A stretch of DNA of 64,000 nucleotides, from positions 62,001 to 126,000 of the forward strand of contig NZ_QUNI01000004.1 in the NCBI RefSeq assembly GCF_003385115.1. Reading direction: 5' to 3'. The stretch's first letter is position 1. Each line of letters opens with the position of its first letter. Made by a program: the position numbers and the translations under genes. Shown in pieces: positions 53,202 to 61,495 of the stretch. Origin of the DNA: Flavobacterium aquicola (lineage in GTDB: Bacteria > Bacteroidota > Bacteroidia > Flavobacteriales > Flavobacteriaceae). The notes under the pieces were generated by a model. That model did not search any database and was not told the DNA's origin. It was given only the letters and a program-made list of their open reading frames with translations.

Positions 53202-53807
53202 TTATTGCAGAGAACCTTCCTTATTTTTCAACAAAAGCCTTGCCCTGCTTATTGCCTCACGGCTGACATATAAATACTTGGCAATATTTTTTATGGAGAT
53301 TTTTCTAATAATTTCAGGCCTTTTTTCCAATAAAAATTTATAACGCTTTAAAGGGCTCTTGAACGAAAGCATGTATTGATGCTCAAATGTCTGCTGGGCA
53401 GCCTCTTGATAAATAGCGAGATTTACGTCAGCAATACACATATGAATAGTATATAAAGGCTGTAACTGCTTAATATTCATACTGCAGATTAGAGAATCTT
53501 CTAAGGCAGTAATATTGATAGCAGAAGGTTTTTTTTGATAAAAACTTTCACAATTTGCAAGAAAATCGTTTGCCAAGCCAAATTTAATAATTTTCTCATT
53601 TCCTTCATCGTCGATAATGGTGTAGGCAAACTGACCCGATATCACAAACGCAGCATATCGGGCAACTTTTCCTGAAGACAGAAAACTATGGCCTTTTTTC
53701 ACTGTTTTAAACTTTCCGTACTTATCCAGCAAAAGCCATTCTTCATCTGAAACATTAGGATATTTATTCTTTAAAGGCAGATACCATTCTGCTGCGGAAT
53801 TTTTCAT
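53202..53807 (-). CDS. Crp/Fnr family transcriptional regulator
   Basis: The 201-residue protein has a cNMP-binding-like beta roll (KGHSFLSSGKVARYAAFVIS) and an HTH (IRKISIKNIAKYLYVSREAI, then SRARLLLKNK). No FeS cysteine cluster is present; two cysteines (residues near NCESF and LICSM) could still be redox active. It lies divergent from an HxlR gene across 145 bp with a -7 box at 53869-53876. The target is probably local. Confidence 0.87.
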   Translation of the reverse strand: MKNSAAEWYLPLKNKYPNVSDEEWLLLDKYGKFKTVKKGHSFLSSGKVARYAAFVISGQFAYTIIDDEGNEKIIKFGLANDFLANCESFYQKKPSAINITALEDSLICSMNIKQLQPLYTIHMCIADVNLAIYQEAAQQTFEHQYMLSFKSPLKRYKFLLEKRPEIIRKISIKNIAKYLYVSREAISRARLLLKNKEGSLQ

Positions 53808-53868
53808 ATAATTAATAAAATAGTATTTTTTAGATATAAAAAAAATTAAAATACAAACTGTATTTAAA

Positions 53869-53928
53869 CAAATATAAAAACATACCTAACTTTGCACAAG
53901 TACCTACCATTCAGTAAGGTACTTACTA
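53869..53928. promoter_or_regulatory. Crp and HxlR promoters with a GTACYTAC operator
   Basis: CAAATATA at 53869-53876 is a minus-strand -7 box. TAACTTTG at 53887-53894 is the plus-strand one. The operator-like block starts at 53898 (AAGTACCTACC, five bases, AGTAAGGTACTTACTA). Its near copy is at 61441-61471 before the paralogous HxlR gene, with the same spacing from the -7 box. Confidence 0.6.
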
Positions 53929-53952
53929 AAAAGTAAAAATTACTGAATATCA

Positions 53953-54285
53953 ATGAAAAAAGAAAAAATAAATTTTCATCCATCAGACGAGAAATGTCCA
54001 GTAAAAGCATCTTTAGCTTTACTTGGGGGCAAATGGCCACTGATCATTTTGTATCAGATAAACAATCAGATCATCAGATATGGGGAACTTAAAAGATCAA
54101 TACCCGGCATTTCAGAAAAAATGCTGATTCAGGAATTAAAAGCATTAGTCAATCATGATCTGGTGAGTAAGAGAGCCTATCCGGAAATTCCTCCAAGAGT
54201 AGAATATAGCTTAACTCAAAAAGGGCTTAACACACTTCCAATTGTAGCGCAGTTAGCATTATTTGGCAGGGAAAATCTATTTTAA
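53953..54285 (+). CDS. HxlR family winged-helix regulator (paralogue pair member 1)
   Basis: The 110-residue protein has DEKCPVKASLALLGGKWPLI, RYGELKRSIPGISEKMLIQE and PPRVEYSLTQKGLNTLP. The cysteine in DEKCPV matches the thiol-sensor position of YodB-type regulators. It is roughly two thirds identical to the HxlR protein at 61496-61828, and both share the same promoter/operator block. This points to duplication and possible cross-regulation. No same-strand target gene follows directly. Confidence 0.92.
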   Translation: MKKEKINFHPSDEKCPVKASLALLGGKWPLIILYQINNQIIRYGELKRSIPGISEKMLIQELKALVNHDLVSKRAYPEIPPRVEYSLTQKGLNTLPIVAQLALFGRENLF

Positions 54286-54400
54286 AGCAAAATAAATGCA
54301 CATCGTTTTTTGATAAACAAAAAGCTTACAATTCATATATGATAAGTTCTGATTCGAAACTGTATTAAACATAACTCTTTTTCATACATTCTCCATACAC

Positions 54401-54444
54401 TATCTATGCTTTATCTATGCTTTATCTATGCTTTATCTATGCTT
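54401..54444 (+). repeat. Four perfect 11-bp tandem repeats
   Basis: The unit TATCTATGCTT occurs four times without mismatch (44 bp) in the 280-bp space between the convergent HxlR and TetR genes. Units repeat about once per helical turn. Function unknown; it may also be a simple slippage array. Confidence 0.9.
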
Positions 54445-54567
54445 GAAATAACTATACAGGTTATTAAATAAACCCCAAATATAGTGCATCAGAGAATTGC
54501 ATTAGCTGTTCAGCGTTCATTAAAGAGCTGTGATACTCCGCAGTACTTTGGCAATTCAAACAAAGAA

Positions 54568-55110
54568 TTATTTTGGCAGTACATCGAGTATTTTATTCAT
54601 TTTTTGCGTTTCTATTTTGTATAACCCCAATGTATTCATATTCCATATTCCAATAGCAACAAGAGAACCTAATAATGTTTTAATTTCGCTGTCTTCGTCC
54701 AAATTTTTAATTATGTGTTCTGAAAACCATTCATTCCACAGCTGGCAATATTGTTCGTTGTTCACTAAACATTTATAGATTACCTTCATCAGTCTGCGGT
54801 AGCTTTCATCATTGCATTTTTTTAGGGTAATTCTTAGAAGTGCAATAGCCGGATTTGGTAAATCTTCTGAATTTAATTCTTCTTGAACCCAGATTTTGTA
54901 TTCTTCGAAATTTTCTTTGAAAAGGGTATCAAAAATAGCTTCTTTCGTTGGGAAATGATGGATAATGCCACCTTTACTGAGACCGCATTTTTTTGCAAGA
55001 GCATCAAATGATATCTGGCTAAGTTCGTACGTATTTGCCAATTCAATTGCAGTTTCTAAAATTAGTTTTCTGCTTTCAATAGGATCTTTTTTCTTCTTAT
55101 AATTATTCAT
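54568..55110 (-). CDS. TetR/AcrR family regulator
   Basis: The 180-residue protein has the TetR DNA-binding start ESRKLILETAIELANTYELS, then QISFDALAKKCGLSKGGIIH and HFPTKEAIFDTLF. A ligand-binding helical domain follows (LNSEDLPNPAIALLRITLKK). It is divergent from a universal stress gene. A 26-bp perfect palindrome at 55230-55255 between them is its likely operator. Relatives often control efflux pumps, but none adjoins here. Confidence 0.92.
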   Translation of the reverse strand: MNNYKKKKDPIESRKLILETAIELANTYELSQISFDALAKKCGLSKGGIIHHFPTKEAIFDTLFKENFEEYKIWVQEELNSEDLPNPAIALLRITLKKCNDESYRRLMKVIYKCLVNNEQYCQLWNEWFSEHIIKNLDEDSEIKTLLGSLVAIGIWNMNTLGLYKIETQKMNKILDVLPK

Positions 55111-55229
55111 AACATTTTATATTATGCAGCGCAGACTGCTTTTGTATTTTAATCGTAAAATTCTATTTACATTATAAAATTAGGTTCTTTTCATCTTCTA
55201 TCATAAAATATTTTAAAGTTTAAAATAGT

Positions 55230-55256
55230 AAAGATACCAAACGTTTGGTATCTTTG
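55230..55256. promoter_or_regulatory. 26-bp perfect palindrome, likely TetR operator, overlapping a -7 box
   Basis: The core GATACCAAACGTTTGGTATC (55233-55252) extends by AAA and TTT on the two sides to 26 bp. TATCTTTG at 55249-55256, an exact -7 box for the universal stress gene, overlaps its right half. Binding of the TetR protein there would block transcription. Confidence 0.75.
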
Positions 55257-55334
55257 TAAAACTAAAGTTTCTTTTTAGAAAAAAAACTTTCACTTTCAAA
55301 TCATTTTATCAATTATATAAAACAAAATAGATTT

Positions 55335-56156
55335 ATGAAAACAATACTTGTTGCTACAGATTTTTCACCAGAGGCCAGTAATGCAACTGCCTATGCTTCT
55401 CATTTTGCTGCTGCTACAGGAGCGAAAATCATTTTATTCCATCTCTATCATGTTTCTATACATGCACTAAATGCCCGCGTACAATCTTCTACAATAGATG
55501 AATTAAAGGCTGACAGCGTAAAGAAACTCTCTGATTTAGCCAAGAAACTTTCTGCCGATTATAAAATTGAAGTGACACCGATTTTGAAAATGGGAGATTT
55601 TGAGAATCAGCTTCAAAAGACAATTGATTCCACTCAAGCTGATATCGTTGTTATGGGAATGCTAAAAGACTCAATAGAACAGGATCTGCTGGGTAATACA
55701 ACTACAGCAGCTTTGCAAAAACTTAAATTTCCTGTGCTGGCAATTCCTCTTAATGCCAAATATAAAGGGCTGAAAACAATACTTTTTGCATGTGATATTA
55801 CCCGTGATATACATAAAACTATATTGGAGAAAGTAAAAAATATTGCTGTACAATTAGGCGCGGCTGTAGAAATGTTTCATGTAAGCAACAAGCCTGATGA
55901 GCTGGATAACGAGCAAAAAGAATCGAAAGTGACTGAACATTTTGCAGATGGATTAAACGGGACAAGTTATAATTATAAAACTGTTTCATCTACCGCAATA
56001 ATTAAAGCCATTCACGACGAAATAAACCAAATAAATGCCGATCTATTGATTATGATTCCTCATAAATATGGTTTTTGGGATTCATTAATCCATATCAGTA
56101 AAACAAGAATGATGGCTTCCAGAAGTGAAATTCCTCTTTTATCACTTCCTCTTTAA
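55335..56156 (+). CDS. Universal stress protein, two tandem UspA domains
   Basis: The 273-residue protein has two Usp domains. The first opens ILVATDFSPEASNATAYASH and closes DIVVMGMLKDSIEQDLLGNT and PVLAIP (ATP-binding type). The second opens KTILFACDITRD and ends ADLLIMIPHKYGFWDSLI. It is a paralogue of the gene at 5795-6628. Unlike that one it is controlled by a TetR-type repressor and ends in a strong terminator at 56193-56226. Confidence 0.9.
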   Translation: MKTILVATDFSPEASNATAYASHFAAATGAKIILFHLYHVSIHALNARVQSSTIDELKADSVKKLSDLAKKLSADYKIEVTPILKMGDFENQLQKTIDSTQADIVVMGMLKDSIEQDLLGNTTTAALQKLKFPVLAIPLNAKYKGLKTILFACDITRDIHKTILEKVKNIAVQLGAAVEMFHVSNKPDELDNEQKESKVTEHFADGLNGTSYNYKTVSSTAIIKAIHDEINQINADLLIMIPHKYGFWDSLIHISKTRMMASRSEIPLLSLPL

Positions 56157-56192
56157 AAGTATCAGCACTGCAATTAATTCAAATTACAAGAC

Positions 56193-56226
56193 AAAAACAC
56201 ACAAACAGCTGTTTGTGTGTTTTTTT
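56193..56226. terminator. Perfectly palindromic terminator
   Basis: AAAACACACAAACAG and CTGTTTGTGTGTTTT are exact complements with no spacer, followed by more T. Confidence 0.85.
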
Positions 56227-56377
56227 ATGTCTCGTTCTAATAAATTATCCGGAATCTACAAGAACACTGATTACAAAAATGTATTCTTTACGCAGCGCGA
56301 GTGTAATCTTTTCCTATATTCAGTTTCAAAGATCTTCGTCCTCTAGTAAATATAATTAACCATTGATAAGAAAACAA

Positions 56378-56385
56378 TATATTTG
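56378..56385 (+). promoter_or_regulatory. Bacteroidota -7 box upstream of the trans-sulfuration gene
   Basis: TATATTTG is an exact TAnnTTTG match 116 bp before the start codon, giving a leader of about 110 bases. Confidence 0.4.
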
Positions 56386-56501
56386 CAAAAGTGCATGAGT
56401 TAAATTAAAGCGATTTGGATTTATTGAAATCAAAATAAAACTGCACAAAAAGAAATTTGATACTAATAAACAAGAAGCCATTTGAGGCATCAGCAAAATA
56501 A

Positions 56502-57740
56502 ATGAGCAGTATAAAAAAAGGATTTACCACTACACTATTACATTCAGACCGGCTTTTACAACCGGAATTTGGGGCATTGCATCAGCCAGTTCATACTTCC
56601 GTTACGTGGGGATTTGAAGATGTTAACGGTCTTGTTGATGTTTTTCAAAATAAAAAGAAAGGCTATGCTTATTCAAGACAGGGGAATCCAACCGTAAATG
56701 CCTTGGAAAACAAAATAACGCAGATGGAAAATGGTCTTTCAACTGTTGCCTTTTCCACTGGAATGGCTGCAATAACGGCAGCATTTCTTTCTCTTTTAAA
56801 AAAAGATGATCATGTGATTGCAAGTTCATTTCTGTTTGGCAATTCAAGGAGTATCATGCAGACCTTGACAGAAATTGGTATAGAAATATCATTTGTAGAT
56901 GCAACCAATGTTAAGGATATAGAACAGGCTTACAAGCCTGCTACCCGAATGGTATTTGTCGAGACTATTGCCAATCCAGGTACTCAGGTAGCGCAGCTCG
57001 ATCAAATTGGTGATTTCTGTCAGCAGCATAAACTAATCTACATTGTGGACAATACGATGACATCGCCTTATTTATTTAAACCTGTTAACGTAAAAGCAAG
57101 TCTTGTCATTAACTCGCTTACAAAATATATAGGCGGTCATGGAGATGCTCTTGGCGGCAGTCTCACTGACACGGGACTTTATGACTGGAATACATTTGCA
57201 AATATTGCACCACTTATACGGGAAAGCACTGCACCTGCGATGCATGGAATAACTCAAATCAGAAAAAGAGGATTGCGTGATGGCGGCGGTACTTTATCTC
57301 CAGAAGCAGCACATGTTATTTCGGTTGGATCAGAAACTTTGGCTTTAAGATTAGAGAGAACTTCAAATAATGCGTTGCTGCTTGCTAATTTTCTCAGCAA
57401 TCATAAGTTGGTAAAAAAAGTTAATTATCCTGGGTTAGAAAGCCATCCTCAGCATCAAACGGCTTCAGAATTATTTAAGGCTTTTGGAGGTCTAATGAGT
57501 TTTGAATTAAGTGATGAAATTGACTGCTTAACATTTCTAAACCGTCTTAAGGTTGTTGTTAAATCCAGTAACCTAGGCGATACGCGAACTCTTGCAATTC
57601 CCGTAGCAAAAACCATATTTCACGAACTGGGAGCTGAACGCAGGAAAGAAATGGGTATTGATGATTCTTTAATCCGTTTGTCAATAGGAATTGAAGATAT
57701 CGATGACCTTCTGGAAGATTTTACTCAGGCATTATATTAA
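56502..57740 (+). CDS. Cys/Met metabolism PLP enzyme (cystathionine gamma-synthase family)
   Basis: The 412-residue protein has the family's GYAYSRQGNPTVNALENKI (phosphate-binding Tyr-Ser-Arg), ENGLSTVAFSTGMAAITAAF, IVDNTMTSPYL with the PLP-binding Asp, and the Schiff-base lysine K208 in NSLTKYIGGHGDALGG. It uses pyridoxal phosphate to make or break C-S bonds of homocysteine- or cystathionine-type substrates. Which reaction (gamma-synthase, gamma-lyase, sulfhydrylase) cannot be told. It is monocistronic, with a hairpin terminator at 57824-57860. Confidence 0.9.
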   Translation: MSSIKKGFTTTLLHSDRLLQPEFGALHQPVHTSVTWGFEDVNGLVDVFQNKKKGYAYSRQGNPTVNALENKITQMENGLSTVAFSTGMAAITAAFLSLLKKDDHVIASSFLFGNSRSIMQTLTEIGIEISFVDATNVKDIEQAYKPATRMVFVETIANPGTQVAQLDQIGDFCQQHKLIYIVDNTMTSPYLFKPVNVKASLVINSLTKYIGGHGDALGGSLTDTGLYDWNTFANIAPLIRESTAPAMHGITQIRKRGLRDGGGTLSPEAAHVISVGSETLALRLERTSNNALLLANFLSNHKLVKKVNYPGLESHPQHQTASELFKAFGGLMSFELSDEIDCLTFLNRLKVVVKSSNLGDTRTLAIPVAKTIFHELGAERRKEMGIDDSLIRLSIGIEDIDDLLEDFTQALY

Positions 57741-58065
57741 ACCATTTATCGTTTCAAGCAAAACTGATTACATGTTTATCCAACATGCGTGATTTGTAAG
57801 TTTAATAATCATACCGCTAAAATAAAGCCAAGCAAAAAGCAGGACGGCATCCTTGGCTTTCACATATATAAATAAAACTGTGGAAACTCTATTAAATAAA
57901 GGAAAAAACTGCCTATTTGAAATTTACCAATAACAAAAATAATTGAAAGAACACATTACGTATGTTTTAGGCTTGCCTTTATTCATCATCATATTATTAT
58001 GACTCCTTTGCAGTCTTTTAGTTATAGGTTTCTCAAAGTTTATCGATTTCTTGTATCCTTTTCAT
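57741..58065. other. Intergenic with terminator
   Basis: Apart from the hairpin at 57824-57860 no gene was recognised. Confidence 0.4.
57824..57860 (+). terminator. Intrinsic terminator of the trans-sulfuration gene
   Basis: AAAGCCAAG and CTTGGCTTT pair around 19 bases. The T-run is short. Confidence 0.6.
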
Positions 58066-58300
58066 TTAAATGGAGCCATCTTTGGTCAATTCAACAGGCA
58101 ATTCACCTTTTATCTCGACATATTGTGCATATAGATCAATGACCTCATAATAACCTTTAAACTGGACAAATTTTGAATTAACAGCACGTATAGTAGTATA
58201 AACATTATCAAAAAAGACCGACCCTTTAAACAAAGCAATTCGGACTTTATAACAAAGTCATCCCGCGAGATGCCAATTACCTTTGTATCAATAAAAATAA
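58066..58300 (-). pseudogene. Frameshifted remnant of an unrecognised gene
   Basis: On the minus strand TKVIGISRDDFVIKSELLCL is followed, after a one-base frame change near the T-run, by DNVYTTIRAVNSKFVQFKGY, then EVIDLYAQYVEIKGELPVEL and a stop. The composition looks like real protein sequence. I do not recognise the family. It overlaps the promoter region of the SDR gene. Confidence 0.4.
58278..58285 (+). promoter_or_regulatory. Bacteroidota -7 box for the SDR gene
   Basis: TACCTTTG is an exact TAnnTTTG match 33 bp before the SDR start codon. Confidence 0.5.
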
Positions 58301-58318
58301 ATAAAAAATTATTAGAAA

Positions 58319-59356
58319 ATGAAACAAAGTAATTACAACGGAGCATTACAAAAACCGATAGGTTCTGGCTTCAACGCAGCATCTACCACTGCAGATGTTA
58401 TTAAAGGAATTGATTTAACTGGTAAAATTGCAATCGTTACAGGAGGCGACAGCGGAATTGGATTAGAAGTTACAAAAACGCTGACAGCTGCGGGTGCAAC
58501 GGTAATCGTTGCCACAAGGAATACAGAAAATGCCAAAAAAAATTTGGAAGGTGTATCGAATGTAGAATTCGAAAATTTAGAATTAACAAATCCAGATTCT
58601 ATTAACACGTTTGCTGAAAGATTTTTGGCTTCAAATAGATCTCTAAACTTTCTAATCAACAATGCGGGTGTAATGTGGACACCATTGAGTCGTGACGAAA
58701 GAGGCTATGAATCTCAATTTTCAATTAATCACTTGGGGCATTTTCAACTTACAGCTAAACTTTGGGAAGCTTTGAAAAGAACTGAGGATGCTAGAGTTAT
58801 CAATGTTTCCTCCTCTTCTCACCATTTTTCACCAGTATTGTTTGATGATGTAAATTACAACAAAAGGGAATACAATAAGTTTGAAGCATATGGACAATCA
58901 AAAACAGCAACAATTCTTTTTACTGTAGAATTGGATAAAAGAGCCCAGGAATTTGGCGTTAGGGCATATGCTTTGCACCCAGGTTTAAGCTTAGATACTA
59001 AACTAAGCAGACATTTAGGATTTGAGGATATGGTTACCTTAGGTTTGTATAATGCTGATGGAACTCTGAACGAAGCAGCAGATGCAGCTATGAAAGAAAT
59101 ACAAAAAACAATTCCACAAGTTGCAGCTACAACAGTCTGGGCAGCTACAAGCCAACAATTACAAAACACAGGCGGTGTGTATTTGGAAGATGTGGAAATA
59201 GCTCAATATGATGAGGCTAATTATGAAAATATCGCTGCCGCCTATAAAAACCCAGGTGGATTTGGAGGTGTTGCGCCATTTGCTTTGAAAGAAGAGACGG
59301 CTAAAAAACTTTGGACGCTGAGCGAAGAATTAGCTCAAATAAAATTTGACATATAA
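58319..59356 (+). CDS. SDR family NAD(P)-dependent oxidoreductase (retinol-dehydrogenase-like)
   Basis: The 345-residue protein has KIAIVTGGDSGIGLEVTKTL for cofactor binding, LNFLINNAGVMWTPL, and the catalytic Ser with Tyr-x3-Lys in INVSSSSHHFSPV and FEAYGQSKTATILF. It resembles the longer SDRs annotated as retinol-dehydrogenase or oxidoreductase type. It is followed by a hairpin terminator that overlaps the leader of the AraC-type gene. That regulator probably controls it. Confidence 0.88.
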   Translation: MKQSNYNGALQKPIGSGFNAASTTADVIKGIDLTGKIAIVTGGDSGIGLEVTKTLTAAGATVIVATRNTENAKKNLEGVSNVEFENLELTNPDSINTFAERFLASNRSLNFLINNAGVMWTPLSRDERGYESQFSINHLGHFQLTAKLWEALKRTEDARVINVSSSSHHFSPVLFDDVNYNKREYNKFEAYGQSKTATILFTVELDKRAQEFGVRAYALHPGLSLDTKLSRHLGFEDMVTLGLYNADGTLNEAADAAMKEIQKTIPQVAATTVWAATSQQLQNTGGVYLEDVEIAQYDEANYENIAAAYKNPGGFGGVAPFALKEETAKKLWTLSEELAQIKFDI

Positions 59357-59362
59357 TAATTG

Positions 59363-59402
59363 AAAGAAATAAGATTCAACGATATGAATCTTATTTCTTT
59401 TT
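59363..59402 (+). terminator. Terminator between the SDR and AraC genes
   Basis: AAAGAAATAAGATTCA and TGAATCTTATTTCTTT are perfect 16-base complements around a 6-base loop, followed by TT. It lies 7 bp after the SDR stop codon and 12 bp before the chosen AraC start. Confidence 0.8.
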
Positions 59403-59413
59403 ACCTTTACATT

Positions 59414-60244
59414 ATGGCAGTAAGACAAATTAATAATTACGCAGAAATTGTTTTCACATGTAGTGGATCAACTCATCACAATACAGAAATGATTGCTGAA
59501 GAACATTGCGTTGTTCGTGTGTTATCAGGAGAATTAAAAGTTATTCAGTCAAACAAAACCTATGTTTTTGGCTTGGGTGATACGCTTCTTTTTCCAAGAA
59601 ATCAACTATCAACATTAATAAAATCTGAAAAAGACGGCTTGCCCTACAGAGCCATTATTGTAAAACTCACACAAGATGTTTTAAGGGCATTTTACGAACA
59701 AAAAAAATTACAAACCACATTGGTTTCAAAAACCGATTCTATTATTCCATTGCCTCAAAATCCTTTGCTTGATAGTTTTTTTGCTTCAATGCTGCCTTAT
59801 TTCGACCTTAACTACAAATTGCCCCAGGAACTTTCTCAATTGAAAATTCAGGAAGCAATTACTGTTTTACGCTCCCTAACCAAAGATATTGACACTGTTT
59901 TATCTGACTTTTCGGAACCACATAAAATCAATTTGGTTGAATTTATGGAACGAAATTATATGTTTAATATGCCAATAGAAAAATTTGGTTACTTGACAGG
60001 CAGAAGTTTAACCACATTTAAAAGGGATTTCAAAAAGGTATATAATACTACTCCGCAAAAATGGATTACCCAAAAAAGACTTGAATTAGCTCGTTATCAA
60101 ATAACTAAAAAGAACAGAAAACCTATTGATGTGTATTACGAAGTGGGTTTTGAAAATTTATCACATTTCTCATATGCGTTTAAAAAACAATTTGGTAAGA
60201 ACCCTACAGAATTTTTAAATAAAACCAGTAATACAGCCAACTAA
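59414..60244 (+). CDS. AraC family transcriptional regulator
   Basis: I start at the ATG at 59414 (MAVRQINNYAEIVFTCSG). Earlier possible starts (59360 TTG, 59384 ATG) lie at or within the terminator hairpin. The ~276-residue protein has an N-terminal cupin-like domain (VRVLSGELKVIQSNKTYVFG) and an AraC domain: FGYLTGRSLTTFKRDFKK, then PIDVYYEVGFENLSHFSYAF and FGKNPTEFLNK. It probably regulates the SDR gene directly upstream. Read-through or a separate promoter must drive it. Confidence 0.88.
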   Translation: MAVRQINNYAEIVFTCSGSTHHNTEMIAEEHCVVRVLSGELKVIQSNKTYVFGLGDTLLFPRNQLSTLIKSEKDGLPYRAIIVKLTQDVLRAFYEQKKLQTTLVSKTDSIIPLPQNPLLDSFFASMLPYFDLNYKLPQELSQLKIQEAITVLRSLTKDIDTVLSDFSEPHKINLVEFMERNYMFNMPIEKFGYLTGRSLTTFKRDFKKVYNTTPQKWITQKRLELARYQITKKNRKPIDVYYEVGFENLSHFSYAFKKQFGKNPTEFLNKTSNTAN

Positions 60245-60345
60245 GTTTAGACAAAATATTATTGCCGCGATGATGGAAAATAGGACATTAATTTCTAAAT
60301 AAGTCTGCAAAATAGAGTTATCTATTCTTTCACATAAACAATCAA

Positions 60346-60400
60346 AAAGGCAATCTTCAAATAGCAATCCTATAAGAATTGAAAAATCAAAATTGCCTTT
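60346..60400. terminator. Possible bidirectional terminator
   Basis: AAAGGCAAT and ATTGCCTTT pair around a 37-base loop between convergent genes. Confidence 0.4.
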
Positions 60401-60461
60401 GCTTTCAAGTTTAATTTACATTAACAGTAGTAATTTTAGAAGAAAGTGTACTACTTTTTTT

Positions 60462-61355
60462 TTAGGAAAAATACGTTTTGTTCTCTTTCGCCCATTGTTC
60501 CAGAGAGGTCATTTGCACTGGTAGTTTTTCTAATATATCATGCATATTAGGATTAAATTTTGCAGGGAACTCTGTAGTGTTTTGAAGACTTTCATAGTAA
60601 GAAGTCACTCCGGCCGCAGCTACTTCACCTACTAATGGCTTTAATATTTCACCAAATTCCTGGGATGGCTGCATATAATAAACTACGCTTTCACCCAAAC
60701 CTTTAGAAAATTGTTCAGCCAAATCATTTCCTTTTAAGTTTTCTAAACCACTAATTTGAAAGGAATCTGCTTTTAGGCTGTTATTGTAAATTGCTTCCAC
60801 AACAAAAGCACTCACATCTCTGGAGGCAATCCACCCAATAGACATACCTTCTGGAGTAGGATAAGCAAGTTTTTTTTCCTTTTTTACAAAAGGTGCACAA
60901 AATGGCCCCATCATATTTTCCATATAAATTGTGGGTTCAAGTATTACATAGTCCAATCCGCTATTTTTCAGATAATCTTTAATGTCCAATTTTACATCTT
61001 CACCAGAAATTCCAATTTTTTGAGGTAATAACCAGGCACTGGTATTCCATACAATTTTTTTGACCCCATTTGCTTTGGCGGCATCAATTACATTTTTAGC
61101 ATATTCCAAGCCTTCAAGTGGGCTAGGCAAAGAAACAGGAACCATAAAAGCTATCGCATCTATGCCAACGGTAATTTCCAACATTTTTTTTGCATCACTC
61201 ATATTTGCCAAAATAGGTTTTGCTCCTGCCTGACTTAATTTTTCAAAACTTGTTGCTGAACTTGTTGCAGCAACTACTTCTGCTCCTTTTTTTATTCCCT
61301 CTGATATTACATTGAATTGTTGTGAGCCTGAAGCTCCAAATACTAAAATTTTCAT
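60462..61355 (-). CDS. NmrA-like NAD(P)-binding oxidoreductase (quinone-reductase-like SDR)
   Basis: The 297-residue protein has ILVFGASGSQQFNVISEGIK, a slightly altered GxxGxxG loop. GIDAIAFMVPVSLPSPLEGL, ANGVKKIVWNTSAWLL and YVILEPTIYMENMMG follow, typical of NmrA/QOR2-type proteins that bind NADPH. It is divergent from an HxlR regulator with a conserved N-terminal cysteine, with a minus-strand -7 box at 61412-61419. Together they resemble QorR-type quinone or thiol-stress modules. Confidence 0.88.
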   Translation of the reverse strand: MKILVFGASGSQQFNVISEGIKKGAEVVAATSSATSFEKLSQAGAKPILANMSDAKKMLEITVGIDAIAFMVPVSLPSPLEGLEYAKNVIDAAKANGVKKIVWNTSAWLLPQKIGISGEDVKLDIKDYLKNSGLDYVILEPTIYMENMMGPFCAPFVKKEKKLAYPTPEGMSIGWIASRDVSAFVVEAIYNNSLKADSFQISGLENLKGNDLAEQFSKGLGESVVYYMQPSQEFGEILKPLVGEVAAAGVTSYYESLQNTTEFPAKFNPNMHDILEKLPVQMTSLEQWAKENKTYFS

Positions 61356-61411
61356 TTTTATTCTGTTTTAATTATTATTTGCTTTTTTAGAATATTTAAT
61401 TATTTCTTGCA

Positions 61412-61471
61412 CAAAAATATATTACTACTTACTTTTGCACAAGTACTTACTCATAAGTAAAGTACCTACTA
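61412..61471. promoter_or_regulatory. Divergent promoters with a GTACYTAC operator (second copy)
   Basis: CAAAAATA at 61412-61419 is the minus-strand -7 box for the NmrA-type gene, and TACTTTTG at 61430-61437 the plus-strand one for HxlR. The block from 61441 (AAGTACTTACT, four bases, AAGTAAAGTACCTACTA) nearly repeats the one at 53898-53928. Confidence 0.6.
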
Positions 61472-61495
61472 AATGGTTATAATAATTGAATATCA

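Noticed and set aside
54401..54444. CRISPR array
   Set aside because: Units are 11 bp in direct tandem without spacers, and no cas genes are present.
56193..56226. Operator palindrome after the universal stress gene
   Set aside because: The position after the stop codon and the flanking A and T runs fit a terminator better.
58855..59169. Minus-strand 104-codon frame inside the SDR gene
   Set aside because: Antisense shadow of a clear short-chain dehydrogenase.
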